This document shows, piece after piece, positions 11,840 through 22,196 of a stretch of DNA of 64,000 bases (its first letter is position 1; every line of letters begins with the position of its first letter). Made by a program: the position numbers and the translations under genes. The DNA comes from Bufo bufo (lineage: Eukaryota; Chordata; Amphibia; Anura; Bufonidae), in assembly GCF_905171765.1 (NCBI RefSeq), contig NC_053391.1, positions 268,016,771-268,080,770 of the forward strand, read 5' to 3'. A model generated the notes under the pieces. It was not told the origin of the DNA. It made no database searches and saw only the letters and a program-made list of their open reading frames with translations.

Positions 11840-12367
11840 AAGAAGAATAAGGAGTGCGCCTTATGCAGAGTGGGGTTATCTTCTGACTGGGATAAGAAAA
11901 TGTGCCAGCCCTGTATAGATAAGACAGTGGCTGAGGAATCCTCTTAATTTTACAAGTGCCTACAAGCATTAGTCCGCTCGGAAGTTAACGCGTCCCAGGC
12001 TGCCAAAAGACAGCAAGTGCAGTGCAAGTTGAGGGTGCACTGGGAAACCCCTTTCTTCGGACGAGGGGGGGGCCCTTCCTCGGTATTTGGGCCCTCTGAT
12101 GTCTCATCTCAGACCTCTTCTGGGGAGGAAGAAATGGACACTGAAGACACTGAAAAACTTCTTAAAAGCCATTCGCTCGACCATGGGCATAGGAGAAACT
12201 CGGGAAGCCCACTCATTTCAAGATATTATGTTTGGGGGGTTGGAATCCAGACAACATGGTACCTTTCCAGTACATAAAAATGTGTCGGCTCTAATAAAAG
12301 GAGAGTGGAGAAAACCCAATAAGAGGGTATTTATATCAAAGAATCTTAAACGTAAATATCCCTTTAA
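11840..12367 (+). pseudogene. DIRS gag-like ORF, first part
   Basis: Degraded gag coding sequence. Near 11857-11915 there is a C-x2-C-x12-C-x2-C zinc-binding pattern (CALCRV ... MCQPC). Further on, MFGGLESRQHGTFPVHKNVS and FISKNLKRKYPF lie in one frame, interrupted exactly at a TTAA (12364-12367) by the next element. The frame resumes at 15964 without loss when one TTAA copy is ignored. Stops and a frameshift occur near 11946 and 12090. Confidence 0.7.
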
Positions 12368-12380
12368 CCTCTTAAGGACA

Positions 12381-12950
12381 CATGACGTACCGGTACGTCA
12401 TGATGTCCTGGTACTTAAGGACACATGACGTACCGGTACGTCATGTGTTGTTCCGATCACTGCCGCCCGGCCGGCAGTGATCGGAACCCGGTGCCTGCTC
12501 AAATCATCGAGCAGGCACCTAGGCTAAATGCGCGGGGGGGTCCCGTGACCCCCCCATGTCGGCGATCGCGGCAAACCGCAGGTCAATTTAGACCTGCGGT
12601 TTGCTGCGATTTCTGCAGTTTCTGATCCCTGCGGTCCCTGACCGCGGGGATCAGAAACTTTAGTATTCCTAAAATAGATCTGTATCCCTCCCCCTGCACC
12701 CCCCGAGTGATTTTAGCCCGGTGGGAGGGTTGCGGGCAGTGCGGGCGGTGCGGGAGGCGGGCGGTGCGGCAGGCGGGATCGCGATCCCCCGCCCGCCTCC
12801 CCTTGTATAATCGTTGGTTTCTAGTGGGTATACCAGGGTGCCAGCACATTGCTGGCACCCTGGTATAAACGGCTGACATCTGCGATGCGATGTCAGCCGT
12901 TAACCCTTTCCATACAGCGGTCCGTACGGACCGCTGTATGGAAAAGGTTA
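12381..12950. repeat. Chain of strong hairpins
   Basis: Successive near-perfect inverted repeats: 12381-12402 and 12421-12448 (both centred on accggt), 12450-12486, 12490-12519, 12571-12604, 12624-12654, 12831-12864, 12871-12898 and 12902-12949. Arms are 10-23 bp with short loops. No ORF explains the pattern. Confidence 0.85.
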
Positions 12951-13329
12951 ACAGCGCAGGGAGCTCCCTCCCTCTCCCATCTCTCCCTGCTGTGCCTTTG
13001 CAGCCCCCCGATGGGAGAGGGAGAGAGCCCCCAGAGAGCCCCCCTCAGCCCTGTGCTTACCCTTCCCCGTCTGCGCAGTTCTGAGCAGACGGGGAAGGTT
13101 CCCATGGCAACAGGACGCCTCTCAGGCGTCCTGCTGTCCATGGTGCTGAACAGATCTGTGCTAAAAGCATAGATCTGTTCAGTGTAAGTAAAATACAGTA
13201 CAGAACAATATATATTGTACTGTACTGTATTATACAGACATCAGACCCACTGGATCTTCAAGAACCAAGTGGGTCTGGGTCAAAAAAAAAGTTAAAAAAA
13301 GTGAAAAAAAAGTAAAAATCAAAAAACAC

Positions 13330-14250
13330 ATTTATCACTGATTAAAAATGAAAAAAATAAAATTCCCTACACATGTTTGGTATCGCCGCGTCCGTAACGA
13401 CCTGATCTATAAAACGGTTATGTTACTTTACCCGAACGGTGAACGCCATAAAAAAAAAAAATAAAAAACTATGATGAAATTGAAATTTTGCCCACCTTAC
13501 TTCCCAAAAAAGGTAATAAAAGTGATCAAAAAAGTCGCATGTACGCCAAAATAGTACCAATCAAACCGTCATCTCATCCCGCAAAAATCATACCCTACCC
13601 AAGATAATCGCCCAAAAACTGAAAAAACTATGGCTCTTAGACTATGGAAACACTAAAACATGATTTTTTTTGTTTCAAAAATGAAATCATTGTGTAAAAC
13701 TTACATAAATAAAAAAAAAGTATACATATTAGGTATCGCCGCGTCCGTATCGACCGGCTCTATAAAAATATCACATGATCTAACCCCTCAGATGACCACC
13801 GTAAAAAAATTAAAATAAAAACGGTGTAAAAAAAGCCATTTTTTGTCATCTTACGTCACAAAAAGTGTAATAGCAAGCAATCAAAAAGTCATATGCACCC
13901 CAAAATAGATGCCAATCAAACCGTCATTTCATCCCGCAAAAAATGAGACCCTACTTAAGATAATCGCCCAAAAACTGAAAAAACTATGGCTCTTAGACTA
14001 TGGAGACACTAAAACATTTTTTTTGTCTTAAAAATGAAATCATTGTGTAAAACTTACATAAATAAAAAAAATAGTATACATATTAGGTATTGCCACGTCC
14101 GTGACAACCTGCTCTATAAAATTACCACATGATCTAACCTGTCAGATGAATGTTGTCAATAACAAAAAATAAAAACGTGCCAAAAAATCTATTTCTTGTT
14201 ACCTTGCCGCACAAAAAGTGTAATATAGAGCAACCAAAAATCATATGTAC
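13330..14250. repeat. Tandem array, period about 354 bp
   Basis: The block ggtatcgccgcgtccgt starts at 13379 and 13732, with a diverged copy at 14086, so the spacing is 353 and 354 bp. Other repeated blocks are aatcgcccaaaaactgaaaa and atggctcttagactatgga. About two and a half copies, AT-rich and non-coding. Confidence 0.85.
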
Positions 14251-14286
14251 CCTAAACTAGTACCAACAAAACTGCCACCCTATCCC

Positions 14287-15480
14287 GTAGTTTCTAAAAT
14301 GGGGTCACTTTTTTGGAGTTTCTACTCTAGGGGTGCATCAGGGGGGCTTCAAATGGGACATGGTGTAAAAAAAAACTGTCCAGCAAAATCTGCCTTCCAA
14401 AAACCGTATGGCGTTCCTTTCCTTCTGCGCCCTGCCGTGTGCCCGTACAGCAGTTTACGACCACATATCAGGGCCATAAATAATGAGTTTTGTTTGGCTG
14501 TTAACCCTTGCTTTGTAACTGGAAAAAAAATATTAAAATGGAAAATCTGCCAAAAAAGTGAAATTTTGAAATTGTATCTCTATTTTCCATTAAATCTTGT
14601 GCAACACCTAAAGGGTTAACAAAGTTTGTAAAATCAGTTTTGAATACCTTGAGGGGTGTAGTTTCTTAGATGGGGTCACTTTTATGGAGTTTCTACTCCA
14701 GGGGTGCATCAGGGGGGCTTCAAATGGGACATGGTGCCAAAAAAACAGTCCAGCAAAATCAGCCCTCCAAAAACCAAACGGCGCACCTTTCACTCTACGC
14801 CCCGCTGTGTGCCCGTACAGTAGTTTACGGCCACATATGGGGTGTTTCTGTAAACAGCAGAGTCAGGGCAATAAAGATACAGTCTTGTTTGGCTGTTAAC
14901 CCTTGCTTTGTTAGTGGAAAAAATGGGTTAAAATAGAAAATTAGGCAAAAAAATGAAATTCTCAAATTTCATCGCCATTTGCCAATAACTCCTGTGCAAC
15001 ACCTAAAGGGTTAACGATGTATGTAAAATCAGTTTTGAATAGCTTGAGGGGTGTAGTTTCTTAGATGGGGTCACTTTTAGGGAGTTTCTCCTCTAGGGGT
15101 GCATCAGGGGGGCTTCAAATGGGACATGGTGTAAATAAACCAGTCCATAAAAATCAGCCCTCCAAAAACCATACGGCGCACCTTTCACTCTACGCCCCGC
15201 TGTGTGGCCGTACAGTAGTTTACGGCCACATATTGGGTGTTTCTGTAAACGGCAGAGTCAGGGCAATAAAGATACAGTCTTGTTTGGCTGTTAACCCTTG
15301 ATTTGTTAGTGGAAAAAATGGGTTAAAATGAAAAATTAGACAAAAAAAATGAAATTCTCAAATTTCCTCCCCATTTGCCAATAACTCTTGTGCAACACCT
15401 AAAGGGTTAACAACGTATGCAAAATCAGTTTTGAATACCTTGAGGGGTGTAGTTTCTTAGATGGGGTCATTTTTGGGTGG
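14287..15480. repeat. Tandem array, period 371-396 bp
   Basis: gtagtttcttagatggggtc-type blocks start at 14287, 14658, 15053 and 15449. Each copy carries ggggtgcatcaggggggctt and aacacctaaagggttaac. Three copies plus a partial fourth. Apparent open frames of 60-120 codons here are only repeats of the same unit. Confidence 0.85.
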
Positions 15481-15963
15481 TTTCTATTATGTAAGCCTCG
15501 CAAAGTGACTTGAGACCTGAACTGGTCCCTAAAAATTTAGTTTTTGTAAATTTCTGAAAAATTTCAAGATTTGCTTCTAAACTTCTAAGCCTTGTAACAT
15601 CCCCAAAAAATAAAATATCATTCCCAAAACAATTCAAACATGAAGTAGACATATGGGGAATGTAAAGTCATCACAATTTTTGGGGGTATTACTATGTATT
15701 ACAGAAGTAGAGAAACTGAAACTTTGAAATTTGCAAATTTTTCCAAATTTTTGTTAAAATAGGTATTTTTTGGTGCAAAAAAAATAATTTTTTTGACTTC
15801 ATTTTACCAGTGTCATGAAGTACAATATGTGATGAAAAAACAATCTCAGAACGGCCTGGATAAGTCAAAGCGTTTTAAAGTTATCAGCACTTAAAGGGAC
15901 TCTGGTCAGATTTTCAAAAAATGGCCTGGTCCTAAGGTGTAAAAAGGCTGTGTCCTTAAGGGG

Positions 15964-16690
15964 TTAAAGATGAAGATTCTGCCTCTTGGGATAAGGCACC
16001 TAGAATTGATGTGGCTATATCAAAAGTCTCCAGGAAGACGGCCCTACTATTTGAGGATACAGGAATATTAAAGGACCCTCTGGATAAAAAGGCGGATGCC
16101 TTTCTTAAAGGAGCTTGGGAGGCATTGACCTCCCTTTTTTAGGCCCAGCATAGCCTCCACTTGTACGGCCTGGTCTCTTATTGTCTGGTTAGCCAAGCTA
16201 GAGTCTCAGTTAAAAAATAGGTGCCCCCGGGAAGATATCTTGACCTCCCTCCCTACGATTAGGAAGGCAGCTGACTTTCTGGCGGATGCCTCAACTGACT
16301 CAGTTAGGTTGGCAGCCAGATCGGAGTGGGGATATTGCTTCCAAATCAAAACTCTGTGGAGTCCCATGTGAGGGGGAATACCTTTTTGGTCCAAGCTTAG
16401 ACGATCTTCTGGACAAGGCGGCAGACAGGAAGAAGAAGTTTCCTGGTTTCCACGGATCTTTTTCTTATAAAAATAGATTGTCGGCCTTTTCGTCCCTTTA
16501 GGGGTAACCAGGAACAGGATAGAAAGGCCAGGGAAGACCGTTTCAGAGGTCAGAGGAAAAGCAGGAACTTTTTCTTTAACCAGTTCTCCTCGGATAAGAG
16601 AAAGTCAGACCAGCAATGACGCCAGAACTCAGGTAGGGGGCAGACTGAAGGACTTCTTAGCAGAATGGAGGAAAAAAATTTAAGCCCTTG
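15964..16690 (+). pseudogene. DIRS gag-like ORF, second part
   Basis: This continues the gag frame from 12367, opening KDEDSASWDKAPRIDVAISK and then ending in a basic, Arg/Lys-rich stretch (FRGNQEQDRKAREDRFRGQ) near 16490-16600. Several in-frame stops (for example 16141 and 16210) and frameshifts. The coding trail stops where the Tc1-like element enters at TA 16696-16697. Confidence 0.65.
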
Positions 16691-16883
16691 GATTCTACAG
16701 TCGTGGCCAAAAGTTTTGAGAATGACCCAAATATTAGTTTTCACAAAGTTTTCTGCTAAACTGCTTTTAGATCTTTGTTTCAGTTGTTTCTGTGATGTAG
16801 TGAAATATAATTACACGCACTTCATACGTTTCAAAGGCTTTTATCAACAATTACATGACATTTATGCAAAGAGTCAGTATTTG

Positions 16884-16985
16884 CAGTGTTGGCCCTTCTT
16901 TTTTAGGACCTCTGCAATTCGACTGGGCATGCTCTCAATCAACTTCTGGGCCAATTCCTGTCCTTTGCCAAGATATTTCTCTCAC
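16884..16985 (-). pseudogene. Tc1 transposase C-terminal stub
   Basis: About 33 codons on the minus strand read LGKGQELAQKLIESMPSRIA and end KKKGQHCKY before a stop. This is the C-terminal signature of Tc1 transposases (LIESMPxRI). Upstream coding is lost at about 16986, where piggyBac-type sequence begins. Confidence 0.75.
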
Positions 16986-17219
16986 ACAGCATGGGTATAT
17001 GTAAAATGACACCCAAAACACATTGCCCAACTTCTCCTGAGTACGGAGATACCACATGTGTGACACTTTTTTGCAGCCTAGGTGGGAAAAGGGGCCCACA
17101 TTCCAAAGAGCACCTTTCGGATTTCACCGGCCATTTTTTACAGATTTTGATTTCAAACTACTTACCACACATTAGGGCCCCTAGAATGCCAGGGCAGTGT
17201 AACTACCCCACAAGTGACC

Positions 17220-17450
17220 CCATTTTGGAAAGAAGACACCCCAAGGTATTCGCTGATGGGCATAGTGAGTTCATGGAAGTTTTTATTTTTTGTCACAAGT
17301 TAGTGGAATATGAGACTTTGTAAGAAAAAAAAATCAAAAAAAAAAATCATCATTTTCCGCTAACTTGTGACAAAAAATAAAAAATTCTAGGAACTCGCCA
17401 TGCCCCTCACGGAATACCTTGGGGTGTCTTCTTTCCAAAATAGGGTCATT
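17220..17450. repeat. Inverted repeat inside the piggyBac 3' region
   Basis: The left arm (ccattttggaaagaagacac, then ttttttgtcacaagttag) is mirrored across 17325-17345 by ctaacttgtgacaaaaaata and gtgtcttctttccaaaatag. Arms are about 100 bp with several mismatches. It has no coding content. Confidence 0.75.
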
Positions 17451-18100
17451 TGTGGGGTGTTTGTACTGCCCTGGCATTTGATGGTCTCCGCAATCATTAC
17501 ATGTATGGCCAGCATTAGGAGTTTCTGCTATTCTCCTTATATTGAGCATACGGGTAATGAGATTTTTTTTTTTCGTTCAGCCTCTGGGCTGAAAGAAAAA
17601 ATGAACGGCACAGATTTCTTAATTCGCATCGATCAATTTGGATGGAAAAATCTCTGCCAAAAAAAAAAAAGGAGGGGAAAGGCGTCTGCCAGGACATAGG
17701 AGCTCCACCCAACATCCATACCCACTTAGCTCGTATGCCCTGGCAAACCAGATTTCTCCATTCACATCAATCGATGTGGATGAATAAATCATTGGCGGGA
17801 TTTTTTTTTTTTTTATATACAAAGTGTTTGCCAAAGCATATGAACACCGCCGCCTCCTCAGCTCATATGCCTCGGCAAACGTATCTTTTACTGCAGAGGA
17901 GAAATCTCGTCTTGCAGCGCCGCATACACTGACTTTTGTGTAATCTGACAGCAGCGCAATGCTTCTGTCAGAATGCACATCAGTGCTGCAGCTAGTCGAT
18001 CGGTTGGTCCACCTGGAAGGTAAAAAAAACAAAACAAAAAAGAAAAAACCAGACCGCAACGCAATAAATTTATTAACTTTATAATAACTTTTGAACATAA

Positions 18101-18847
18101 TGTTGTGGAAATTTTATTAGGATGTGTTTTTAATATATTGTGTATTGTCATCATGTCTCTCAGTGTCAGGGTAAACCATTGGAGTGGATATCTTCCCGTG
18201 TATGTCCTGTTACAGCTGCTGGGCGCAGAGGTCTCCGTCGGCGAATGGTCCATGTGCTAAGCACTGGGCTGTGGGCCGGGGGAGACTGATGTGTTCAGCA
18301 GAGCAGGGTTTTGTTGGCTGATGTATCGACGCCAGCTAGGGCCCCTGCGCAAGACGCGGATTTATTGGCTTGGCGTGGATGCATTTGTTAAGAGAACAAT
18401 ATAACGAAAGGAACGTGCGTTTGTTGTCTCTAGTGCGCCTGATCAGCCGCTGGAGATAATGATGTTGTCCTGTAAATAAACATGCATGAGGATCATAGTA
18501 ATTTTATCTGGCATTGATCACTGAGCAAGGCTGGATAAAATTAGCTCCAGTGGTAATGGTAGATTATAGTTTGTTTGTTAGCTAGCTAGGTTATTCTAAA
18601 TGATGGTATCTTATCTTCCTATCTCATCACTTCCTGTATCCTTGTCTTGGGCCAGCCCCTTTTTACACCTTTTGTTAGTAAATAAAGGTGAGCAGACTCA
18701 GGGGGGCGGGAGGAGTCTCTCAGGATTTTCTAAGAAGATGGTAACACGTGTGTTTGTCTCTGACTGGGGCTGAGGGAAGAGGGACACCTTTTTCCTTACA
18801 CAAACTTTGATGCGAGCTGATTACAACTATTAATATTTACCACAACA
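18101..18847. mobile_element. Solo LTR of a retrovirus-like element
   Basis: A 747-bp block begins tgttgtgg and ends ccacaaca, an exact inverted 8-bp terminus of TG...CA type. It is flanked by ATAA at 18097-18100 and 18848-18851, a 4-bp duplication. AATAAA signals occur near 18474 and 18678. No internal genes remain, as after LTR-LTR recombination. Which retroelement family it came from is not clear. It sits in the piggyBac copy and so is younger. Confidence 0.72.
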
Positions 18848-19102
18848 ATAACATATGAACTTTAACTTTTTGAACTGAACGTTAACTTTTTTACTTACCG
18901 GTGATTTTTGTTTTGTTTTTTGTTTTTTACCTTTATAGGACAAACCTCTCCTTCCCCATGGGACAATGTGCAAAGCGCAAATCGCCCAAAGATGTGGCGA
19001 AGTACATTATGCACTTTATCCCAGGTGAAAGGAGAGGTTTGCAGCAGCTGTGAGAGAAAGGGCCCTAATAGCCCTGTGTGCCTGTCCTGTGAGATGCAAT
19101 CT

Positions 19103-21055
19103 CTATGCTAAGTCTACCTGTGTGTGGTACTTCCGGAAACACTCTCCAAAGCATAGGGCAGGGTGGTCAGGACAGTCAGGACAGAAATAGCGGGTGTCAC
19201 GCCTTATTCCACTCCTGCTACAGACACAACATCTTTTTCGGGGTGACAGTTGGGTTAAGGTACCAGGAACGACACTGGGGAAATGTCGCTCGTGTAGACG
19301 GCTAACTACACTGGTGGATGGGGCCACGGAACCTCCTGGATACAGGAGATTCGCGATGATCTCTTCCTGAAATTTGAGGAAGGATCCCGTTCTCCCAGCC
19401 TTACTGTAGAGAACAAAACTATTGTACATCGCCAATTGAATCAAATATACAGACACCTTCTTATACCAGCATCTGGTGCGTCGGGAAACTAAATAGGGAG
19501 CCAACATCTGGTCATTGAAGTCCACCCCTCCCATGAGCGCATTATAGTCGTGGACTGAGAGGGGCTTTTCAATGACACTGGTTGCCCTTTCAATTTGTAT
19601 GGTCGTGTCTGCGTGAATGGAGGAGAGCATGTAAACGTCACGCTTGTCTCTCCATTTCACCGCGAGCAGTTCTTTGTTACACAAGGCAGCCCTCTCCCCC
19701 CTTGCAAGACGGGTGGTAACGAGCCGTTGGGGGAAGCCCACGCGACTAGGTCGCACGGTGCCACAGCAGCCAATCTGTTCTAGGAACAAATGCCTGAAGA
19801 GGGGCACACTTGTGTAAAAATTGTCCACATAAAGATGGTACCCCTTGCCAAATAAGGGTGACACCAAGTCCCAGACTGTCTTCCCACTGCTCCCCAGGTA
19901 GTCAGGGCAACCGACCGGCTCCAGGGTCTGATCTTTTCCCTCATAGATACGAAATTTGTCGGTATAGCCTGTGGCCCTTTCACAGAGCTTATACAATTTG
20001 ACCCCATACCGGGCGCGCTTGCTTGGGATGTATTGTTTGAAGCCAAGGCGCCCGGTAAAATGTATTAGGGACTCGTCTACGCAGATGTTTTGCTCGGGGG
20101 TATACAAATCTGCAAATTTCTGGTTGAAGTGGTCTATGAGGGGCCGAATTTTGTGGAGCCGGTCAAAAGCTGGGTGGCATCTGGGACGGGAGGTGCTGTT
20201 GTCGCTAAAGTGCAGGAAACGCAGGATGGTCTCAAAACGTGCCCTGGACATAGCAGCAGAGAACATGGGCATGTGATGAATCGGGTTCGTGGACCAATAT
20301 GACCTCAATTCATGCTTTTTGTTAAGACCCATGTTCAGGAGAAAGCCCAGAAATTTTTATATTTCGGAAACTTGGACTGGTTTCCACCGGAAAGGCTGGG
20401 CATAATAGCTTCCCGAGTTGGCGGATATAAATTGTGTGGCATACCGATTTGTTTCTGCCACGACTAAGTCCAAGAGCTCCGCAGTCAAGAACAGCTCAAA
20501 AAATCCCAGGGCCGAACCGATCTGAGCTGTCTCAACCCGAACTCCAGACTGGGCGGTGAAAGGGGGAACTACAGGTGTGGCTGAAGTTGGTGACTGCCAA
20601 TCGGGGTTTGCCAGCACCTCAGGGACTCTAGGGGCTCTATGGGCCTGTCTTTGCGGTGGCTGCGACGGGGTAACTACTGCACGTGCCACCGTACCAGCTT
20701 CAACTGCCCTTCTGGTGCTCGCCACTTCACCATGTTGTACGGCAGTGCTGGTACTAGGTCCAGGGAGGGCTGCGCTGCTGGTGTATGCCTCACCACGTGA
20801 TCCGACAGCGCCAGCCCCACTCTGCTGCCCTTGAAACGGATCCTGCACAACCTGTGGTCTAGCGACATGGGGCCGGGTACGCCTGGTGCTATCAGGGACC
20901 TCAACCTCCTCGTCTGAACTTTGGGTCAGACTGCCACTGCTCTCTACAGGTTCATATTCTGACCCGCTAGATTTGTCAGATGAGGGTTCCCATTCCTCAT
21001 CCGACTGGGTCAGAATCCTGTAGGCCTCTTCAGAAGAATACCCCCTGTTTGACAT
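19103..21055 (-). pseudogene. piggyBac transposase, nearly intact with one stop
   Basis: About 650 codons in one frame on the minus strand, broken only by a TAA at 20357-20359. The N-terminal 232 residues are acidic and low-complexity (SSDKSSGSEYEP, SSDEEVEVPDS). After the stop, the frame runs on as 8 codons plus a 409-residue open part. In that part the catalytic Asp residues are visible in ICVDESL (86), LYVDNFYTS (170) and GGVDFNDQ (271, 274). A cysteine-rich C-terminus (CCVCSRSG, YFCPDCPDHPALC) is the usual DNA-binding finger. The enzyme would cut and paste at TTAA. The chosen start, ATG at 21053-21055, precedes MSNRGYSSEEAYRIL, a plausible N-terminus. Confidence 0.9.
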
Positions 21056-21996
21056 TTGGACTACTAAATTTAGGGGTATTCCCTGAGACTACCCAAGAAA
21101 AAAAGCAAGCCTGTCTTACAAAAGGGAGGCTAGCGAAGTACCGGAGGCCGCTGCGGTTGATAAAAAATAACAAAACTGATTTTTTTTCTTATCGCAGCAG
21201 CGCTTGGAAAGGTATTGTGCAGTGATCAAAAAATATAATATTTTTTGTCACTGCGGCGGGGCGGGCGTGGGTGAACGCCCGTGTGGGCGACCGGTCAGGC
21301 CTGATCGGGCAAACACGGCGTTTTGGGTGGAGGGCGAGCTAAGGTGACACTAATACAATTATAGATCTGACTGTGATCAGTTTTGATCACTTACAGATAC
21401 TATAAAAGTACAAATGCTGATTAGCGATACGCTAATCAGCGAATCAGTGACTGCGGTGCAGTGGGCTGGGCGCTAAACGATCGCTAACTACCTAACCAAG
21501 GGGCCTAAACTATCCTAAAACCTATCAGTCAATACCAGTGAAAAGAAAAAGTGACAGTTTACACTGATCACTTTTTTCCTTTCACTAGGTGATTGACAGG
21601 GGCGATCAAGGGGTTAATTCGGGTGATGGGGGTGATCTGGGGCTAAGGTGTAGTGTTGGTGGGTACTCACAGTGATGTCTGCTGCTCTGCTGGAACCAAC
21701 CGACGAAAAGGACCAGCAGAGGAGCAGACAAGCCATTTAACACATCATATTTACTAATATAATGTGTTATCTGGCTTTTCATTAGTTTTTTTTTAAATCA
21801 TCAGCTTGCCAGCGACGATCATTGGCTGGCAAGCTGATGACCCGACCCCCCTCTAACTATTGCCGGCCCGCGATGCGCATGCGCATGCCGGCTTTGAGCG
21901 AAATCTCGCGTCTCGCGAGATGACGTGTATATGCGTGACTCTGCGCAGGGCTGCCGCCTCCGGAACGCGATCCTGCGTTAGGCGGTCCGGAGGCGG
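21056..21996 (-). other. piggyBac 5' leader and terminal region
   Basis: Non-coding sequence between the transposase start and the TTAA end. It contains paired blocks tgattagcgatacg / cgctaatcagcg (21418-21443), a long hairpin at 21805-21840 (tcagcttgccag / ctggcaagctga) and the terminal hairpin at 21955-21996. Confidence 0.6.
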
Positions 21997-22196
21997 TTAA
22001 TGACAGCAATGAAATGCAGTGGAAAGGTTTTTTGGGATTAAGTTAATTTTCATGGCAAAGAAGGACTATGCAATTCATCTGATCGCTCTTCATAACATTC
22101 TGGGGTATATGCAAATTGCTATTATAAAAACTTAAGCAGCAACTTTTCCAATTTCCAATATTTATGTAATTCTCAAAACTTTTGGCCACGACTGTA

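Larger units (their letters stand above)
12368..15963. mobile_element. 3.6-kb TTAA-flanked non-autonomous transposon
   Basis: Flanked by TTAA at 12364-12367 and 15964-15967. The inverted ends are cctcttaaggacaca and, on the other side, tgtgtccttaagggg (14 of 15 pair). TTAA duplication is characteristic of piggyBac and also of Kolobok transposons. There is no transposase. The inside has three parts: a chain of hairpins (12368-13200), a 354-bp tandem array (about 13330-14250) and a 371-396-bp tandem array (about 14287-15480). It interrupts the DIRS gag frame precisely, so it is younger than the DIRS. Confidence 0.88.
16990..21996 (-). mobile_element. piggyBac element, one end lost
   Basis: The right boundary is the TTAA at 21997-22000, next to a terminal hairpin made of ccgcctccgg and ccggaggcgg. 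The transposase gene runs leftward from 21055 to 19103. The left boundary is uncertain: no matching TTAA or hairpin is seen near 16990, where Tc1 coding stops. A deletion probably took the left end together with about 1 kb of the Tc1 gene. A solo LTR interrupts the 3' side at 18101-18847. Confidence 0.8.
16698..22194 (-). mobile_element. Tc1/mariner element enlarged by a piggyBac copy
   Basis: TA dinucleotides flank it at 16696-16697 and 22195-22196. The outer ends are cagtcgtggccaaaagtttt at left and its inverse at right, agreeing over at least 27 bp. At 16884-16985 the minus strand encodes the end of a Tc1 transposase. The right part (22001-22194) matches a 5' leader. Most of the transposase gene is missing and replaced by piggyBac sequence. 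The insertion lies between DIRS gag and pol. Confidence 0.88.

Noticed and set aside
12849..13172. 107-codon open frame
   Set aside because: It lies in the hairpin-rich part of the TTAA element and reads through inverted repeats.
14245..14936. Repeated GSLxxSFxSRGASGGLQMGHG frames
   Set aside because: The same frame recurs in each unit of the 371-396 bp array; a repeat artefact.
12368..15963. CRISPR-like array from regular repeats
   Set aside because: Eukaryotic context, repeats of 350-400 bp and no spacer pattern.
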